Positions 23,822 through 32,556 of a stretch of DNA of 64,000 nt are shown here, piece by piece. Both the position numbers and the translations under genes were made by a program. Origin of the DNA: Magnetospirillum sp. (GTDB lineage: Bacteria > Pseudomonadota > Alphaproteobacteria > Rhodospirillales > Magnetospirillaceae); the NCBI GenBank assembly GCA_024707145.1, contig JANQAI010000005.1, forward strand, positions 1,116,001-1,180,000, read 5' to 3'. Positions within the stretch are counted from its first letter, which is position 1, and each line of letters begins with the position of its first letter. The notes below the pieces were generated by a model. That model saw nothing but the letters and a program-made list of their open reading frames with translations, was not told where the DNA came from and ran no database searches.

Positions 23822-25350
23822 ATGACGGCTGCCCAGACCTCCCCCTCCCCCGTTCCTCCCGGTCCTGTCGAGCGCTTCACCGACGCGGACGCCGCCCTGG
23901 CCCTCGTCAAGGACCTCTACGACCGCAACACCGCCTATCTGCGCAATCGCTTCGCCGCCTTCACCCGCGGCGAGGACGGCGGACGGCGGGAACAGGCCCA
24001 TTACCCCTATGTCCGCCTCTCCACCGCCTCGGCGGCCACGGTGGACACGCGGCTGGCCTACGGCTTCGTCGAGGGGCCGGGCACCTACTCCACGACGCTG
24101 ACCCGCCCCGACCTGTTCGACCGCTATTACCGCGAACAGCTCTCGCTCCTGCTGCGCAACCACCATGTTCCGCTGGAGGTCGGGGTCAGCGACGAGGCCA
24201 TCCCCATCCACTTCGCCTTCCCCCAGGGCATGCATGTCGAGGGCGACCTGACGCCGGAGCGGCTGGCCGGCCTTCCCGACCTGTTCGACCTGCCCGACCT
24301 CGCCCGCATGGACGACACCATCGTCAACGGCACCTACGAGGAGGCGCTGAACACGGTGAGGCCGCTGGCGCTGTTCACCGCGCCGCGGGTGGATTTCTCG
24401 CTGCACCGGCTGCGCCACTACACGGCGACGGCGCCGGAGGATTTCCAGAACTTCGTCCTGTTCACCAACTACCAGTTCTATGTGGACGAGTTCATCCGCA
24501 TGGCCCGCGAGATCATGGAGCCGGCCTCCGATCCCGAGTTGGCCGACTACCGCAGCCAGTACGACCGCTTCGTCGAACCGGGCGGCGTCATCGCCCACAA
24601 CGCAGATCGGGGGGCGATCCCGGCGAGGCGCCCACCAACGGCGCGCGGCTGCTCCGCCTGCCGCAGATGCCCGCCTACCACCTGACCCGCCCGGACGGCA
24701 ACGGCATCACGCTGGTCAACATCGGCGTCGGCCCGTCCAACGCCAAGACCATCACCGACCACATCGCCGTGCTGCGCCCGCACGCCTGGATCATGCTGGG
24801 CCACTGCGCCGGCCTGCGCAGCACGCAGCGGCTGGGCGACTATGTGCTGGCCCATGGCTATGTCCGCGACGACCATGTGCTGGACGCCGACCTGCCGACC
24901 TGGGTGCCCGTCCCGGCCCTGGCCGAGGTGCAGCGCGCCCTGGAAACCGCGGTGGAGCGGGTGACCGGCCTGTCCGGCTACGCGCTGAAGAGCATCATGC
25001 GCACCGGCACCGTGGCGACCATCGACAACCGCAACTGGGAGCTGCGCGACCACCGCGAGCCGCTGATGCGCTTCAGCCAGAGCCGCGCCGTCGCGCTGGA
25101 CATGGAAAGCGCCACCATCGCCGCCAACGGCTTCCGCTTCCGCGTTCCCTACGGCACGCTGCTCTGCGTCTCCGACAAGCCGATGCACGGGCAGCTGAAG
25201 CTGCCGGGCATGGCCGACCGCTTCTACCGCGAGCGGGTGGACCAGCATCTGAAGATCGGCGTGCTGGCCATGGAGCTTCTGCGCGAGCACGGCATGGAAA
25301 CCCTGCATTCCCGCAAGCTGCGCAGCTTCGCCGAGGCGGCCTTCCAGTAA
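23822..25350 (+). CDS. amn: AMP nucleosidase (one frameshift in a G-run)
   Basis: About 509 residues. The enzyme hydrolyses AMP to adenine and ribose 5-phosphate, adjusting purine pools. The N-terminal AMP-nucleosidase domain includes DLYDRNTAYLRNRFAAF, YPYVRLSTAS and FVLFTNYQFYVDEF. The frame shifts in the six-G run at 24609-24614: HNADRG continues as GDPGEAPTNGARLLRLPQMP when one G is added. The C-terminal phosphorylase-fold half has VNIGVGPSNAKTITDHIAVL, IMLGHCAGLRSTQRLGDYVL and ALDMESATIAANG with the catalytic acidic region. Both halves are needed; the break is probably an error. Confidence 0.9.
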
Positions 25351-25442
25351 GGTAAGCCATTCTGCCCTCACCCGAGTGCAGGCGCCAAAGGGCGCCCGCG
25401 TCTTATCTTAGGGTGCTCGGCAACGAAGGGAATTGGACCAAT

Positions 25443-26538
25443 ATGGCCGTGCGTGCAGGTTGGAGCGTCATCGCCGCCCTCTCATTCGGGCTGGCGGCAG
25501 GACCGGTGCTGGCCCAGGACGGCGTTCCGAAAACCGACAGTGCTCCGAAAGCCGACAGCGTTCCGAGCACGGAAACCGCTCCGCCGCCGGAAACCACGCC
25601 CCGGTCCGGCCCGTCCATCGGCGCCTGGGTCGACAACGACCTGTTCGGCGGCGGCACCGACCGTTACTACACGAACGGAGTCCAGTTCTACTACGTCTCC
25701 GGCGACCGCCCGACCTACGGCAACATCGACTGGCTGGCCAACCTCGTCCCCTGGATCGGAGAGCATGGGGTGCGGCGCTACGGCATCGCCTTCGGCCAGA
25801 ACATGTACACCCCCAGCGACATCACCAAGCCGATCCCCGACGCCACCGACCGCCCCTACGCCGGCTGGCTGTACGGGCGCCTGTCGGTGATTTCGGAAGA
25901 GACGCGGCAGGTGGACCGCATCGACCTGGACCTCGGCATGGTCGGCCCGGCCTCGCTGGCGGAGCAGACCCAGAAGGCGGTGCACCGCATCGTCCCCGGC
26001 GCCCGCTGGCCGGAAGGCTGGGACTACCAGCTCAAGAACGAGCCGGGCATCATCCTCAGCTACGAGCATGTCTGGCGCGCGGAGCGGCCGACGCGCATCG
26101 GCCCCTTCGAGGCGGACATCAGTCCCCATGTCGCCGGCAGCGTCGGCAACGTCCTGACCTTCGGCGGGGCGGGCGTCACGATGCGGCTGGGCGGCAACAT
26201 GGCGCCGCCGGTCGGCGCGCTGATCCTGCGCCCCCACCGCCAGCATCCCCTATCAGGACAGCGTGGCCGCGGGCGCGCCGCGCCCGCCCTTCTCCTGGTA
26301 CGTCTACGCCGGGGCGGAAGGGCGCGCGGTCGCCCGCAACATCTTCCTGGACGGCAACAGCTTCCGCGACAGCCGGTCGGTCGACAAGCACAACTTCGTC
26401 GCCGCCTTCCAGCTCGGCATCGCGCTGCGCTACGGCCCGTTCGGCATCTCCTACGCCCAGAACTTCCTGTCGCCGGAGTTCGAAGGGCAGAAATCCTACA
26501 GCAACTACGGCTCGATCCGCGCCTCCTACCGGTTCTGA
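25443..26538 (+). CDS. LpxR-like outer-membrane lipid A deacylase (one frameshift)
   Basis: About 365 residues of the DUF2219/LpxR family. A signal peptide (MAVRAGWSVIAALSFGLAAG, cleavage after VLAQ) and a Pro/Thr-rich spacer precede the barrel, which opens with WVDNDLFGGGTDRYYTNGVQ. In Salmonella LpxR the Asn-Asp pair here is part of the active site. More strands follow (RPYAGWLYGRLSVISEE, EPGIILSYEHVWRAE). The frame breaks in the five-C run at 26231-26235 (ILRP to PTASIPYQDSVAAG) and resumes to the C-terminal SNYGSIRASYRF, which ends in Phe as outer-membrane barrels do. Family members remove a 3'-O-acyloxyacyl group from lipid A. Function here is inferred from family. Confidence 0.82.
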
Positions 26539-26604
26539 CCAAGCCAGGGGGGATCACCCCGCTTCCCTCTTTATCCCAAGCCCGGTTCGGTCTATGTGAG
26601 GGTC

Positions 26605-27177
26605 ATGAACCAATACGCCCGACTGCTGATCGAAGCCGGCCCGCTGGCGGCCTTCTTCATCGCCAATTCCCAGGCCGGCATCATGATCGGCACCGCCGTC
26701 TTCATGGTGGCGATCAGCATCTCCGTGCTGGTCTCCTGGCGTTTCGAACGCAAGGTACCGGTGATGCCGGTGGTCGGGGCGGGTTTCGTCCTGCTGTTCG
26801 GCGGGCTGACGCTGTGGCTTCAGGACGACCTGTTCATCAAGATCAAGCCGACGCTGGTCAACCTGCTGTTCGCCGCGGTCCTGTTCGCGGCGCATCTGAC
26901 GCGGCGCAACGTGCTGAAGCATGTCCTGGGGTCGGTGCTGAACCTGACCGACGCGGGGTGGCGCACGCTGGCGATCCGCTGGGCGTGGTTCTTCCTGCTG
27001 CTGGCCGCGCTGAACGAGGTGGTGTGGCGCACCATGACCACCGATGCCTGGGTGAACTTCAAGGTGTTCGGCATCATGCCGCTGACCCTGCTGTTCAGCG
27101 CCCTCCAGGCCCCGCTGATCCTGCGCCATCAGGTGCCGGAGGAGCCGCCGGCCGAGAAGTCCTCCTCCGCCTCCTGA
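26605..27177 (+). CDS. yciB: Inner-membrane septation protein YciB/IspZ
   Basis: 190-aa intracellular-septation family membrane protein with about five TM helices. It begins LLIEAGPLAAFFIANS, includes KPTLVNLLFAAVLFAAHLTR, and has LGSVLNLTDAGWRTLAIRWA and DAWVNFKVFGIMPLTLLFSA. Members affect envelope integrity and septation; the mechanism is not settled. I chose the ATG at 26605 over a GTG nine bases upstream because MNQYARLLIEAGP matches the usual start. It ends 32 bases before the PuuE-like gene. Confidence 0.93.
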   Translation: MNQYARLLIEAGPLAAFFIANSQAGIMIGTAVFMVAISISVLVSWRFERKVPVMPVVGAGFVLLFGGLTLWLQDDLFIKIKPTLVNLLFAAVLFAAHLTRRNVLKHVLGSVLNLTDAGWRTLAIRWAWFFLLLAALNEVVWRTMTTDAWVNFKVFGIMPLTLLFSALQAPLILRHQVPEEPPAEKSSSAS

Positions 27178-27209
27178 CCGCCCCCTCTTTCCCACGGAGC
27201 GCACCCGCC

Positions 27210-28127
27210 ATGTCCCAGGATTACCCGCGCGACCTGATCGGCTACGGGTCCCGTCCGCCGCACCCCTACTGGCCGGGCGGGGCGCGGGTGGCGGTGCAGT
27301 TCGTCATCAACTACGAGGAGGGCGGGGAGAACTGCGTCCTGCACGGCGACGCCGCGTCGGAGGCCTTCCTGTCCGAGATCGTCGGCGCCCAGCCCATCGT
27401 CGGCATGCGCCACATGAACATGGAGTCGATCTACGAGTACGGCTCCCGCGCCGGCTTCTGGCGGCTGCACCGGATGTTCACCCAGCGCGGCCTGCCGGTG
27501 ACCGTCTACGGCGTCGCCATGGCTCTGGAGCGCAACCCGGACGCCGTCCGCGCCATGCAGGACGCCGGGTGGGAGATCGCCACCCACGGCTACCGCTGGA
27601 TCGACTACCAGCATCTGCCGGAGGAGGTGGAGCGCGAGCACATGCTGCGCGCCATCGAGGTGCACACCCGCGTCACCGGCTCGCGCCCGCTCGGCTGGTA
27701 TCTCGGGCGGTGCAGCCCCAACACCTGGAAGCTGGTCTCGGAGGAGGGCGGCTTCCTCTACAACGCCGACAGCTACGCCGACGACCTGCCCTATTGGGAC
27801 GACCGCTTCGGCCGGCCGCAGTTGATCGTGCCCTACACGCTCGACGCCAACGACATGCGCTTCGCCACCAACCAGGGCTTCAACACCGGAGAGCAGTTCT
27901 TCACCTACCTGAAGGACAGCTTCGACGTGCTCTACGCCGAAGGGGAGGACCAGCCGAAGATGATGTCGGTCGGGCTGCATTGCCGTCTGGTCGGGCGTCC
28001 GGGGCGCGCCGCGGCGCTGGCCCGCTTCCTCGACTATGTGGGGAGCCACGACAAGGCGTGGGTCGCCACCCGGCTGGACATCGCCCGCCATTGGATGGCC
28101 GAACACCCCTACCGGCCGGCGGCCTGA
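27210..28127 (+). CDS. puuE: PuuE-type allantoinase / polysaccharide-deacetylase-fold hydrolase
   Basis: 305 aa, NodB-like barrel of the cofactor-free allantoinase (PuuE) type. Diagnostic stretches are DLIGYGSRPPHPYWPGGARV, VQFVINYEEGGENCVLHGD, MESIYEYGSRAGFWRL, EIATHGYRWIDYQ, GWYLGRCSPNTWKLV and MSVGLHCRLVGRPGRA. PuuE opens the allantoin ring in ureide catabolism. Other purine-degradation genes (uraD, alc) are not adjacent, so the physiological substrate is inferred from family only. Start ATG at 27210 follows ACGGAGCG. Confidence 0.88.
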   Translation: MSQDYPRDLIGYGSRPPHPYWPGGARVAVQFVINYEEGGENCVLHGDAASEAFLSEIVGAQPIVGMRHMNMESIYEYGSRAGFWRLHRMFTQRGLPVTVYGVAMALERNPDAVRAMQDAGWEIATHGYRWIDYQHLPEEVEREHMLRAIEVHTRVTGSRPLGWYLGRCSPNTWKLVSEEGGFLYNADSYADDLPYWDDRFGRPQLIVPYTLDANDMRFATNQGFNTGEQFFTYLKDSFDVLYAEGEDQPKMMSVGLHCRLVGRPGRAAALARFLDYVGSHDKAWVATRLDIARHWMAEHPYRPAA

Positions 28128-28237
28128 ACCGGGAAGAAGCGAACCGGGCGGGCGTCCAGCCCAACTTTCTCACGCCAATTCGTCGCATCGGCGTTTGAAC
28201 GAACGTCGAAATACAGTAGAAGGTCTTTGGATCGCGG

Positions 28238-28258
28238 CGCGGCCCTTTCGGGGCCGCG
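28238..28258 (+). promoter_or_regulatory. Hairpin in the leader of the SPOR gene
   Basis: Eight-bp stem (28238-28245 cgcggccc with 28251-28258 gggccgcg) with a TTTCG loop, in the 182-base gap before the SPOR gene. There is no T-run, so it is not an intrinsic terminator. Role unknown. Confidence 0.35.
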
Positions 28259-28309
28259 GTCCCGTGACTGCCGATTCCTTGCGATCTTCAACTGGGTGCG
28301 CACGCCGCC

Positions 28310-29481
28310 GTGACGTTCAAGGATGAGATGAAGGCCGCCGGTCAGACGGCGGATCACAAGGCGCGCCCCATGGCCGATGCCCCCGCCGACGATGGCGGGG
28401 AGGCCAGGGACGACATCGCCCGCCTTCTGCGCGCCCTCAACGACGACCTGAAGGCCGACCCGGCGGAGGATGACGATCTCCTGTCCCCGGACGCCGGGCG
28501 GAAGGCGGAGCGGCACCTGCCCATCGGCAAGATCGCCGCGGCGCTCGCCGCCGCCATCGGCATCGGCGCGGTCGTCGTGATGCTGGACCAGGGCGGGGAC
28601 GCGCCGTCCGCGCCCCCGGCGCCGCTCATCACCGCCGTCCCCAGCGCCCCGGCCCCCGGCGGCGGCTCGCCCGGCGGCGTGGCTCCGGCCCAAGCCAAAC
28701 CGGAAGCGCTGATCACCCGCGCGGCGCCCGCCCCCCGCTCCAGCCCAACAGACGCCGATGCAGACGCAGACCGTCGTCGCTCCGGCCGCACCGGCGCCCG
28801 CCGTGGCCACGCCGCCCATGGCGCTGCCGCAGATTCCGCCGCCCGCGCTGAAGGTGCCGGAACCGCCGGCCCTGCCGCCGCCCGCCCCCGCCGTCACCAA
28901 GCCGGCCGACCCCGCGCCGCACCCCGCGCCGCACCCCGTGGAATCAACGGAGAGCGCGAAGGCCCCGGCGCATCCGCCGGCTTCGACCCCGACGCCGCCT
29001 CCGGCCGAGCCCGCCAAGGCCCCGGCCGCCGCCAGGACCACGGAGACGGCGGAGCTTCAGGCCATGCTGTCGGCCCCGCCCCCGCCGGCCGCGACCCAGC
29101 GTCCGGCCGCCGCTCCGCGCCCGGCGCCGCAACCGGCCAAGCCGGCGCCCAAGACCGTCTCCACCCCGCCCGCCACGGCGCCCGCCACGCCGTCGTCGTC
29201 GGCGCGTGCTGACTGACTCCCCGCCGTCCGCCGCCGCTGTGGACGGGCGCTACGCCGTGCAGGTTGGGTCCTTCCAGCAGGCCGACAACGCGGAGGGTCT
29301 GGTCCGCCGCCTGCGCGGTCTCGGCTTCAACGCCTACGCGCTGGACTGGACGGATGCCGAGCAGCGGTCCTGGCACGTCGTCCGCGTCGGCGGCTATGCC
29401 GACACCGCCGCCGCCGGTCAGGCCGCCGCCTCGCTGAAGGGCAAGGTGGAAGCGCAGCCCATCGTCGTCTCGACGCGCTGA
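28310..29481 (+). CDS. SPOR-domain cell-envelope protein (two frameshifts)
   Basis: About 390 residues: an acidic cytoplasmic start (GTG at 28310; an ATG at 28328 with AAGGA is an alternative), one TM helix (IGKIAAALAAAIGIGAVVVM), then a long Pro/Ala linker. The frame breaks in a C-run near 28727-28735, continuing PAQQTPMQTQTVVAPAAPAP, and again near 29214, where dropping one T joins SSSARAD to SPPSAAAVDGRY. The C-terminal domain YAVQVGSFQQADNAEGLVRR ... WHVVRVGGYADTAAAGQAAA is a SPOR domain, which binds denuded peptidoglycan at septa. No catalytic domain is visible, so a structural or division-site role is likely. Confidence 0.82.
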
Positions 29482-29546
29482 CCGCAGGCAACGACGGCGC
29501 CGCGACAAACTGTCGCTGCCGACTATTCCGCTTCTTTCCTTTGCAA

Positions 29547-29586
29547 AAGCCCGCCCGCAATTTCGGTATTGCGGGCGGGCTTCGTC
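29547..29586 (+). terminator. Intrinsic terminator with UUCG loop after the SPOR gene
   Basis: A 15-bp perfect stem (29547-29561 aagcccgcccgcaat with 29568-29582 attgcgggcgggctt) closed by a TTCGGT loop and followed by TTCGTCTT. It isolates the next signalling unit, which must have its own promoter between here and 29702. Confidence 0.88.
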
Positions 29587-29701
29587 TTGATCTGTCCTTC
29601 TCCTTGCCGCTAACATGGGATTGAACAGGCACGCATATTAGAACAAGCGCAGCCCGCAAGAAGCCGGCGCACCAGACCGGCGAACCGGAGGAAACCCTGG
29701 T

Positions 29702-30106
29702 ATGAAGCCGACGATCCTGGTCGCCGACGATGAGCCCAGCATCGTCCTGTCCCTGCAGGTCCTTTTGCAGAAGGCGGGCTTTGCCGTGCGCATCGCCCGC
29801 AACGGCGAGGAAGCCCTTGACTCGGTTGCGGAAAGCACGCCCGACCTGATCCTGCTGGACGCGATGATGCCGCGGCGCGACGGGTTCGACGTCTGCCAGT
29901 CGCTGCGCGCCAACCCCGCCTACCAGTCGCTGCCCATCATCATGCTGACGGCCAAGAGCCGCGACGTGGAGCGGCAGAAGGGCATGGCGCTGGGCGCCAC
30001 CGACTACATCACCAAGCCCTTCTCGACCCGCGACCTCGTTACCACCGTCCGCAAATACCTGAACCCCGAAGGCAGCGCGGGCGGAACCGCGGAGCCGCAG
30101 CCATGA
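29702..30106 (+). CDS. Single-domain response regulator
   Basis: 134-aa receiver with no output domain. It has acidic pocket VADDEPS, phospho-acceptor Asp53 in ILLDAMMPRRDGF, switch residues in IIMLTAKSR and Lys in YITKPFS. Its stop overlaps the next start by four bases (ATGA), so it is translationally coupled to the pseudo-kinase/exonuclease gene and is in turn linked to the SLC5 histidine kinase. It is the obvious phosphorylation partner in that set. Since it cannot bind DNA itself, it must act by protein contact or as a phosphate shuttle. Confidence 0.92.
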   Translation: MKPTILVADDEPSIVLSLQVLLQKAGFAVRIARNGEEALDSVAESTPDLILLDAMMPRRDGFDVCQSLRANPAYQSLPIIMLTAKSRDVERQKGMALGATDYITKPFSTRDLVTTVRKYLNPEGSAGGTAEPQP

Positions 30107-32310
30107 GCGCCCCGGCGACCACCGGAAGCGCCGGAACCGCCGCTCCGGCGACCACCCCGGCGGAGCCCCGGCGGATCATCCCGCTGGCCTTCCGCGCCGC
30201 CGGCGTCGGCCTGCCCCTGCTGTCGGTGGGGGCCGCGGTCGGCTTCAGCGCGAATGGCGACCCGAACGCCTTCGTCACCTACGCCGTCACCATGACCGCC
30301 GTCATGACCGCCGGGGTCTGGGGCCTGTGGAGTCTGGTCGACCGGCGGCTGCTGCGCGCCTCGGAGACGCTGAGCCGCGAGGCCGGGCTGATCGCCCATG
30401 GCGCCGCCGACGGCAAGACCGGCGCGCGCATCCCGCTGGCCCGCTACGGCGACCTCGCCCCGGTGGCCAAGGCGGTCAACGAGCTGTCGGACAAGCTGTC
30501 CGCCGCCCGCCGCGACACCGCCCGCATCGTCGCGGAGTCGACCGCCAAGGCGGAGGAGCAGAAGACGCGGCTGGCCGCCGTCCTGCGCGACCTGCACGAG
30601 GGCGTGCTGGTCTGCAACCTCAAGCACCAGATCCTTCTCTACAACCAGACGGCGCTCGACATCCTGCATCTGGCCGGCGACCTCGGGCTGGGCCGCTCCC
30701 TGCTGCATTTCGTGGTGGCGGAGCCGGTCACCCACACGCTGGAGCGGCTGACGCTCCGCGTCCGCGAGGGGCGGCACGTCAACCACGAGCACGGCACCAC
30801 CGCCCAGTTCGTCGGCGCCACCACGGACGGGCACATCCTGCTGGCCGGGCGCATGAGCGCCATCCTGCAGGACCCGCCGGAAGGCTCGGACGAGCCGCCG
30901 ACCATCACCGGCTACGTCATCACCCTGTCCGACGCGACCAGCGAGCTGGCCGCGCTGGGCCAGCGCGACGCCCTGCTGCGCGAGGCGACGGAGGGCTTCT
31001 GCGCGCCCATCGCCAACCTGCGCGCCGTGCTGGAGACGCTGGACGACACGCCGGAACTGGGGCCGGAGGAGCGCGCCGCCTTCCAGGCCGCGCTGATGGA
31101 CTCCTCCAACACCCTGTCGGAGCGGCTGGCCCGCGTCACCAACGCGTACCGCAGCGTCGTCACCGGCTCCTGGCCGATGAGCGACATCCACTCCACCAAC
31201 CTGATCAACCTGATCCGCCACCGGGTCGGGTCGGACGCCCAGTACGGCGTGACGCTGACCGGCCTGCCGCAATGGGTGCACGGCGACAGCTACAGCCTCG
31301 TCATCCTGTTCGGCTATCTGATCGAATACGTCTACGCGCTGACCGGGGTCCCCGCCTACGACCTGTCGGTGGAGGCCGGGGACAGCTGGGTCTATCTGGA
31401 CATCACCTGGCGCGGCCCGTCGGTGCCCAGCGGCATCGTGGACAGCTGGCTCGACCACCCGCTGCCCGACGCGCTGGGCGGCCTGACCGTCGGCGACGTC
31501 CTCCAGCACCACAAGAGCACGATGTGGAGCGAGCCGGTGAAGGGGCCGGGATCGGACGACGAGCTGCTGTCGCGCCTGCGCGTGCCGCTGCCGCCGGCGC
31601 TGAAGCCGCCGTCGGCCCACACGGCGGCGCGCGGCGGGGCGCGGCCGGAGTTCTTCGACTTCAACCTGCTGCACCAGCCGCTGGCCACCAGCGAGCTTGG
31701 CCGCACGCCGCTCGACCAGCTCCATTACGTCGTCTTCGACACCGAGACGACCGGCCTGTCCCCCAGCACCGGCGACGAGATCATCCAGATCGCCGCCGTG
31801 CGCGTCGTCGGCGGGCGCATCCTGACCGGCGAGACCTTCAACACGCTGGTCAACCCGAAGCGGAGCATCCCGGCGGAATCGATCCCCTTCCACGGCATCA
31901 CCGACGCGATGGTGGCCGACAAGCCGACCATCGACAAGGTGCTGCCGCAGTTCCGCGGCTTCGTGTCGGGCGCCGTGCTGATCGCCCACAACGCCGCCTT
32001 CGACCTGAAATTCCTGAAGATGAAGGAGCGGGCGTCGGGCGTGCGCTTCGACAGCCCGGTGCTCGACACCATGCTGCTGTCGCGGATGCTGCTCGGCGAG
32101 GGCGGCGACCACACGCTGGACGGCATCGCCGAGCGGCTGGGGATCGAGGTGGTGGACCGCCACACGGCGCTGGGCGACAGCCTCGTCACCGCCGCGGTCT
32201 TCCTGCGCATGGTGGAGATGCTCAAGGAACGCGACGTCCGCACGCTCGACGACGCCATCCGCGGCGCCAACATCATCGTCGAGCTGGCGGCGCGGGAGCG
32301 CGCCTTTTGA
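30103..32310 (+). CDS. Membrane sensor pseudo-kinase fused to a DnaQ-like DEDDh 3'-5' exonuclease
   Basis: 735 aa with an unusual layout. Two N-terminal TM helices (about 33-50 and 58-80), a HAMP-like segment (about 85-130), a PAS-like region (about 150-280, LRDLHEGVLVCNLKHQILLY) and a kinase-like region. At the place of the phospho-acceptor it reads GFCAPIANLRAVLETL with no histidine, and no clear ATP-binding G-boxes follow. The C-terminal 195 residues are a complete DEDDh exonuclease: YVVFDTETTGLSP (Asp546, Glu548), IAHNAAFDLKFL (Asp634) and DRHTALGDSLVTAAVF (His687, Asp692). It is coupled to the receiver gene upstream and the small membrane gene downstream by 4-base overlaps. An exonuclease domain relative is often found near SLC5-type kinases in other proteobacteria, but its job is not established. 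Confidence 0.85.
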   Translation: MSAPATTGSAGTAAPATTPAEPRRIIPLAFRAAGVGLPLLSVGAAVGFSANGDPNAFVTYAVTMTAVMTAGVWGLWSLVDRRLLRASETLSREAGLIAHGAADGKTGARIPLARYGDLAPVAKAVNELSDKLSAARRDTARIVAESTAKAEEQKTRLAAVLRDLHEGVLVCNLKHQILLYNQTALDILHLAGDLGLGRSLLHFVVAEPVTHTLERLTLRVREGRHVNHEHGTTAQFVGATTDGHILLAGRMSAILQDPPEGSDEPPTITGYVITLSDATSELAALGQRDALLREATEGFCAPIANLRAVLETLDDTPELGPEERAAFQAALMDSSNTLSERLARVTNAYRSVVTGSWPMSDIHSTNLINLIRHRVGSDAQYGVTLTGLPQWVHGDSYSLVILFGYLIEYVYALTGVPAYDLSVEAGDSWVYLDITWRGPSVPSGIVDSWLDHPLPDALGGLTVGDVLQHHKSTMWSEPVKGPGSDDELLSRLRVPLPPALKPPSAHTAARGGARPEFFDFNLLHQPLATSELGRTPLDQLHYVVFDTETTGLSPSTGDEIIQIAAVRVVGGRILTGETFNTLVNPKRSIPAESIPFHGITDAMVADKPTIDKVLPQFRGFVSGAVLIAHNAAFDLKFLKMKERASGVRFDSPVLDTMLLSRMLLGEGGDHTLDGIAERLGIEVVDRHTALGDSLVTAAVFLRMVEMLKERDVRTLDDAIRGANIIVELAARERAF

Positions 32311-32555
32311 CCGGGGGGCCCGCCCCGCAACCCGCAACCCCGCCCTCCGCGCCCCCCGCACCGCGCCGGGCGGGCGCCGACCGCCTGATCGCGCTGTTCC
32401 TGTTCGGCGTGGTCGCCTTCAACCCGCCGCTGCTGCGCGTCTTCGGCGCCGGGGACACGCTGTTCGGCCTGCCGCTGCTGTACGTGTACGCGCTGGGGGT
32501 GTGGGGCGGGGTGATCGCGCTGTCCGCCGTTCTGCTGGAACGCAGGGGGCGCTGA
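32307..32555 (+). CDS. Small membrane protein coupled to the SLC5 kinase (CbrX-like position)
   Basis: 82 aa from a TTG start that overlaps the previous stop (TTGA). A Pro/Ala-rich 25-residue head is followed by two TM helices, LIALFLFGVVAFNPPLLRVF and LYVYALGVWGGVIALSAVLL, and an ERRGR end. The stop is one base before the ATG of the SLC5-type kinase. In Pseudomonas a similarly small membrane gene, cbrX, sits directly before cbrA and is translationally coupled to it. The position and size match; sequence relatedness was not tested. Confidence 0.72.
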   Translation: MTGGPAPQPATPPSAPPAPRRAGADRLIALFLFGVVAFNPPLLRVFGAGDTLFGLPLLYVYALGVWGGVIALSAVLLERRGR

Positions 32556-32556
32556 C

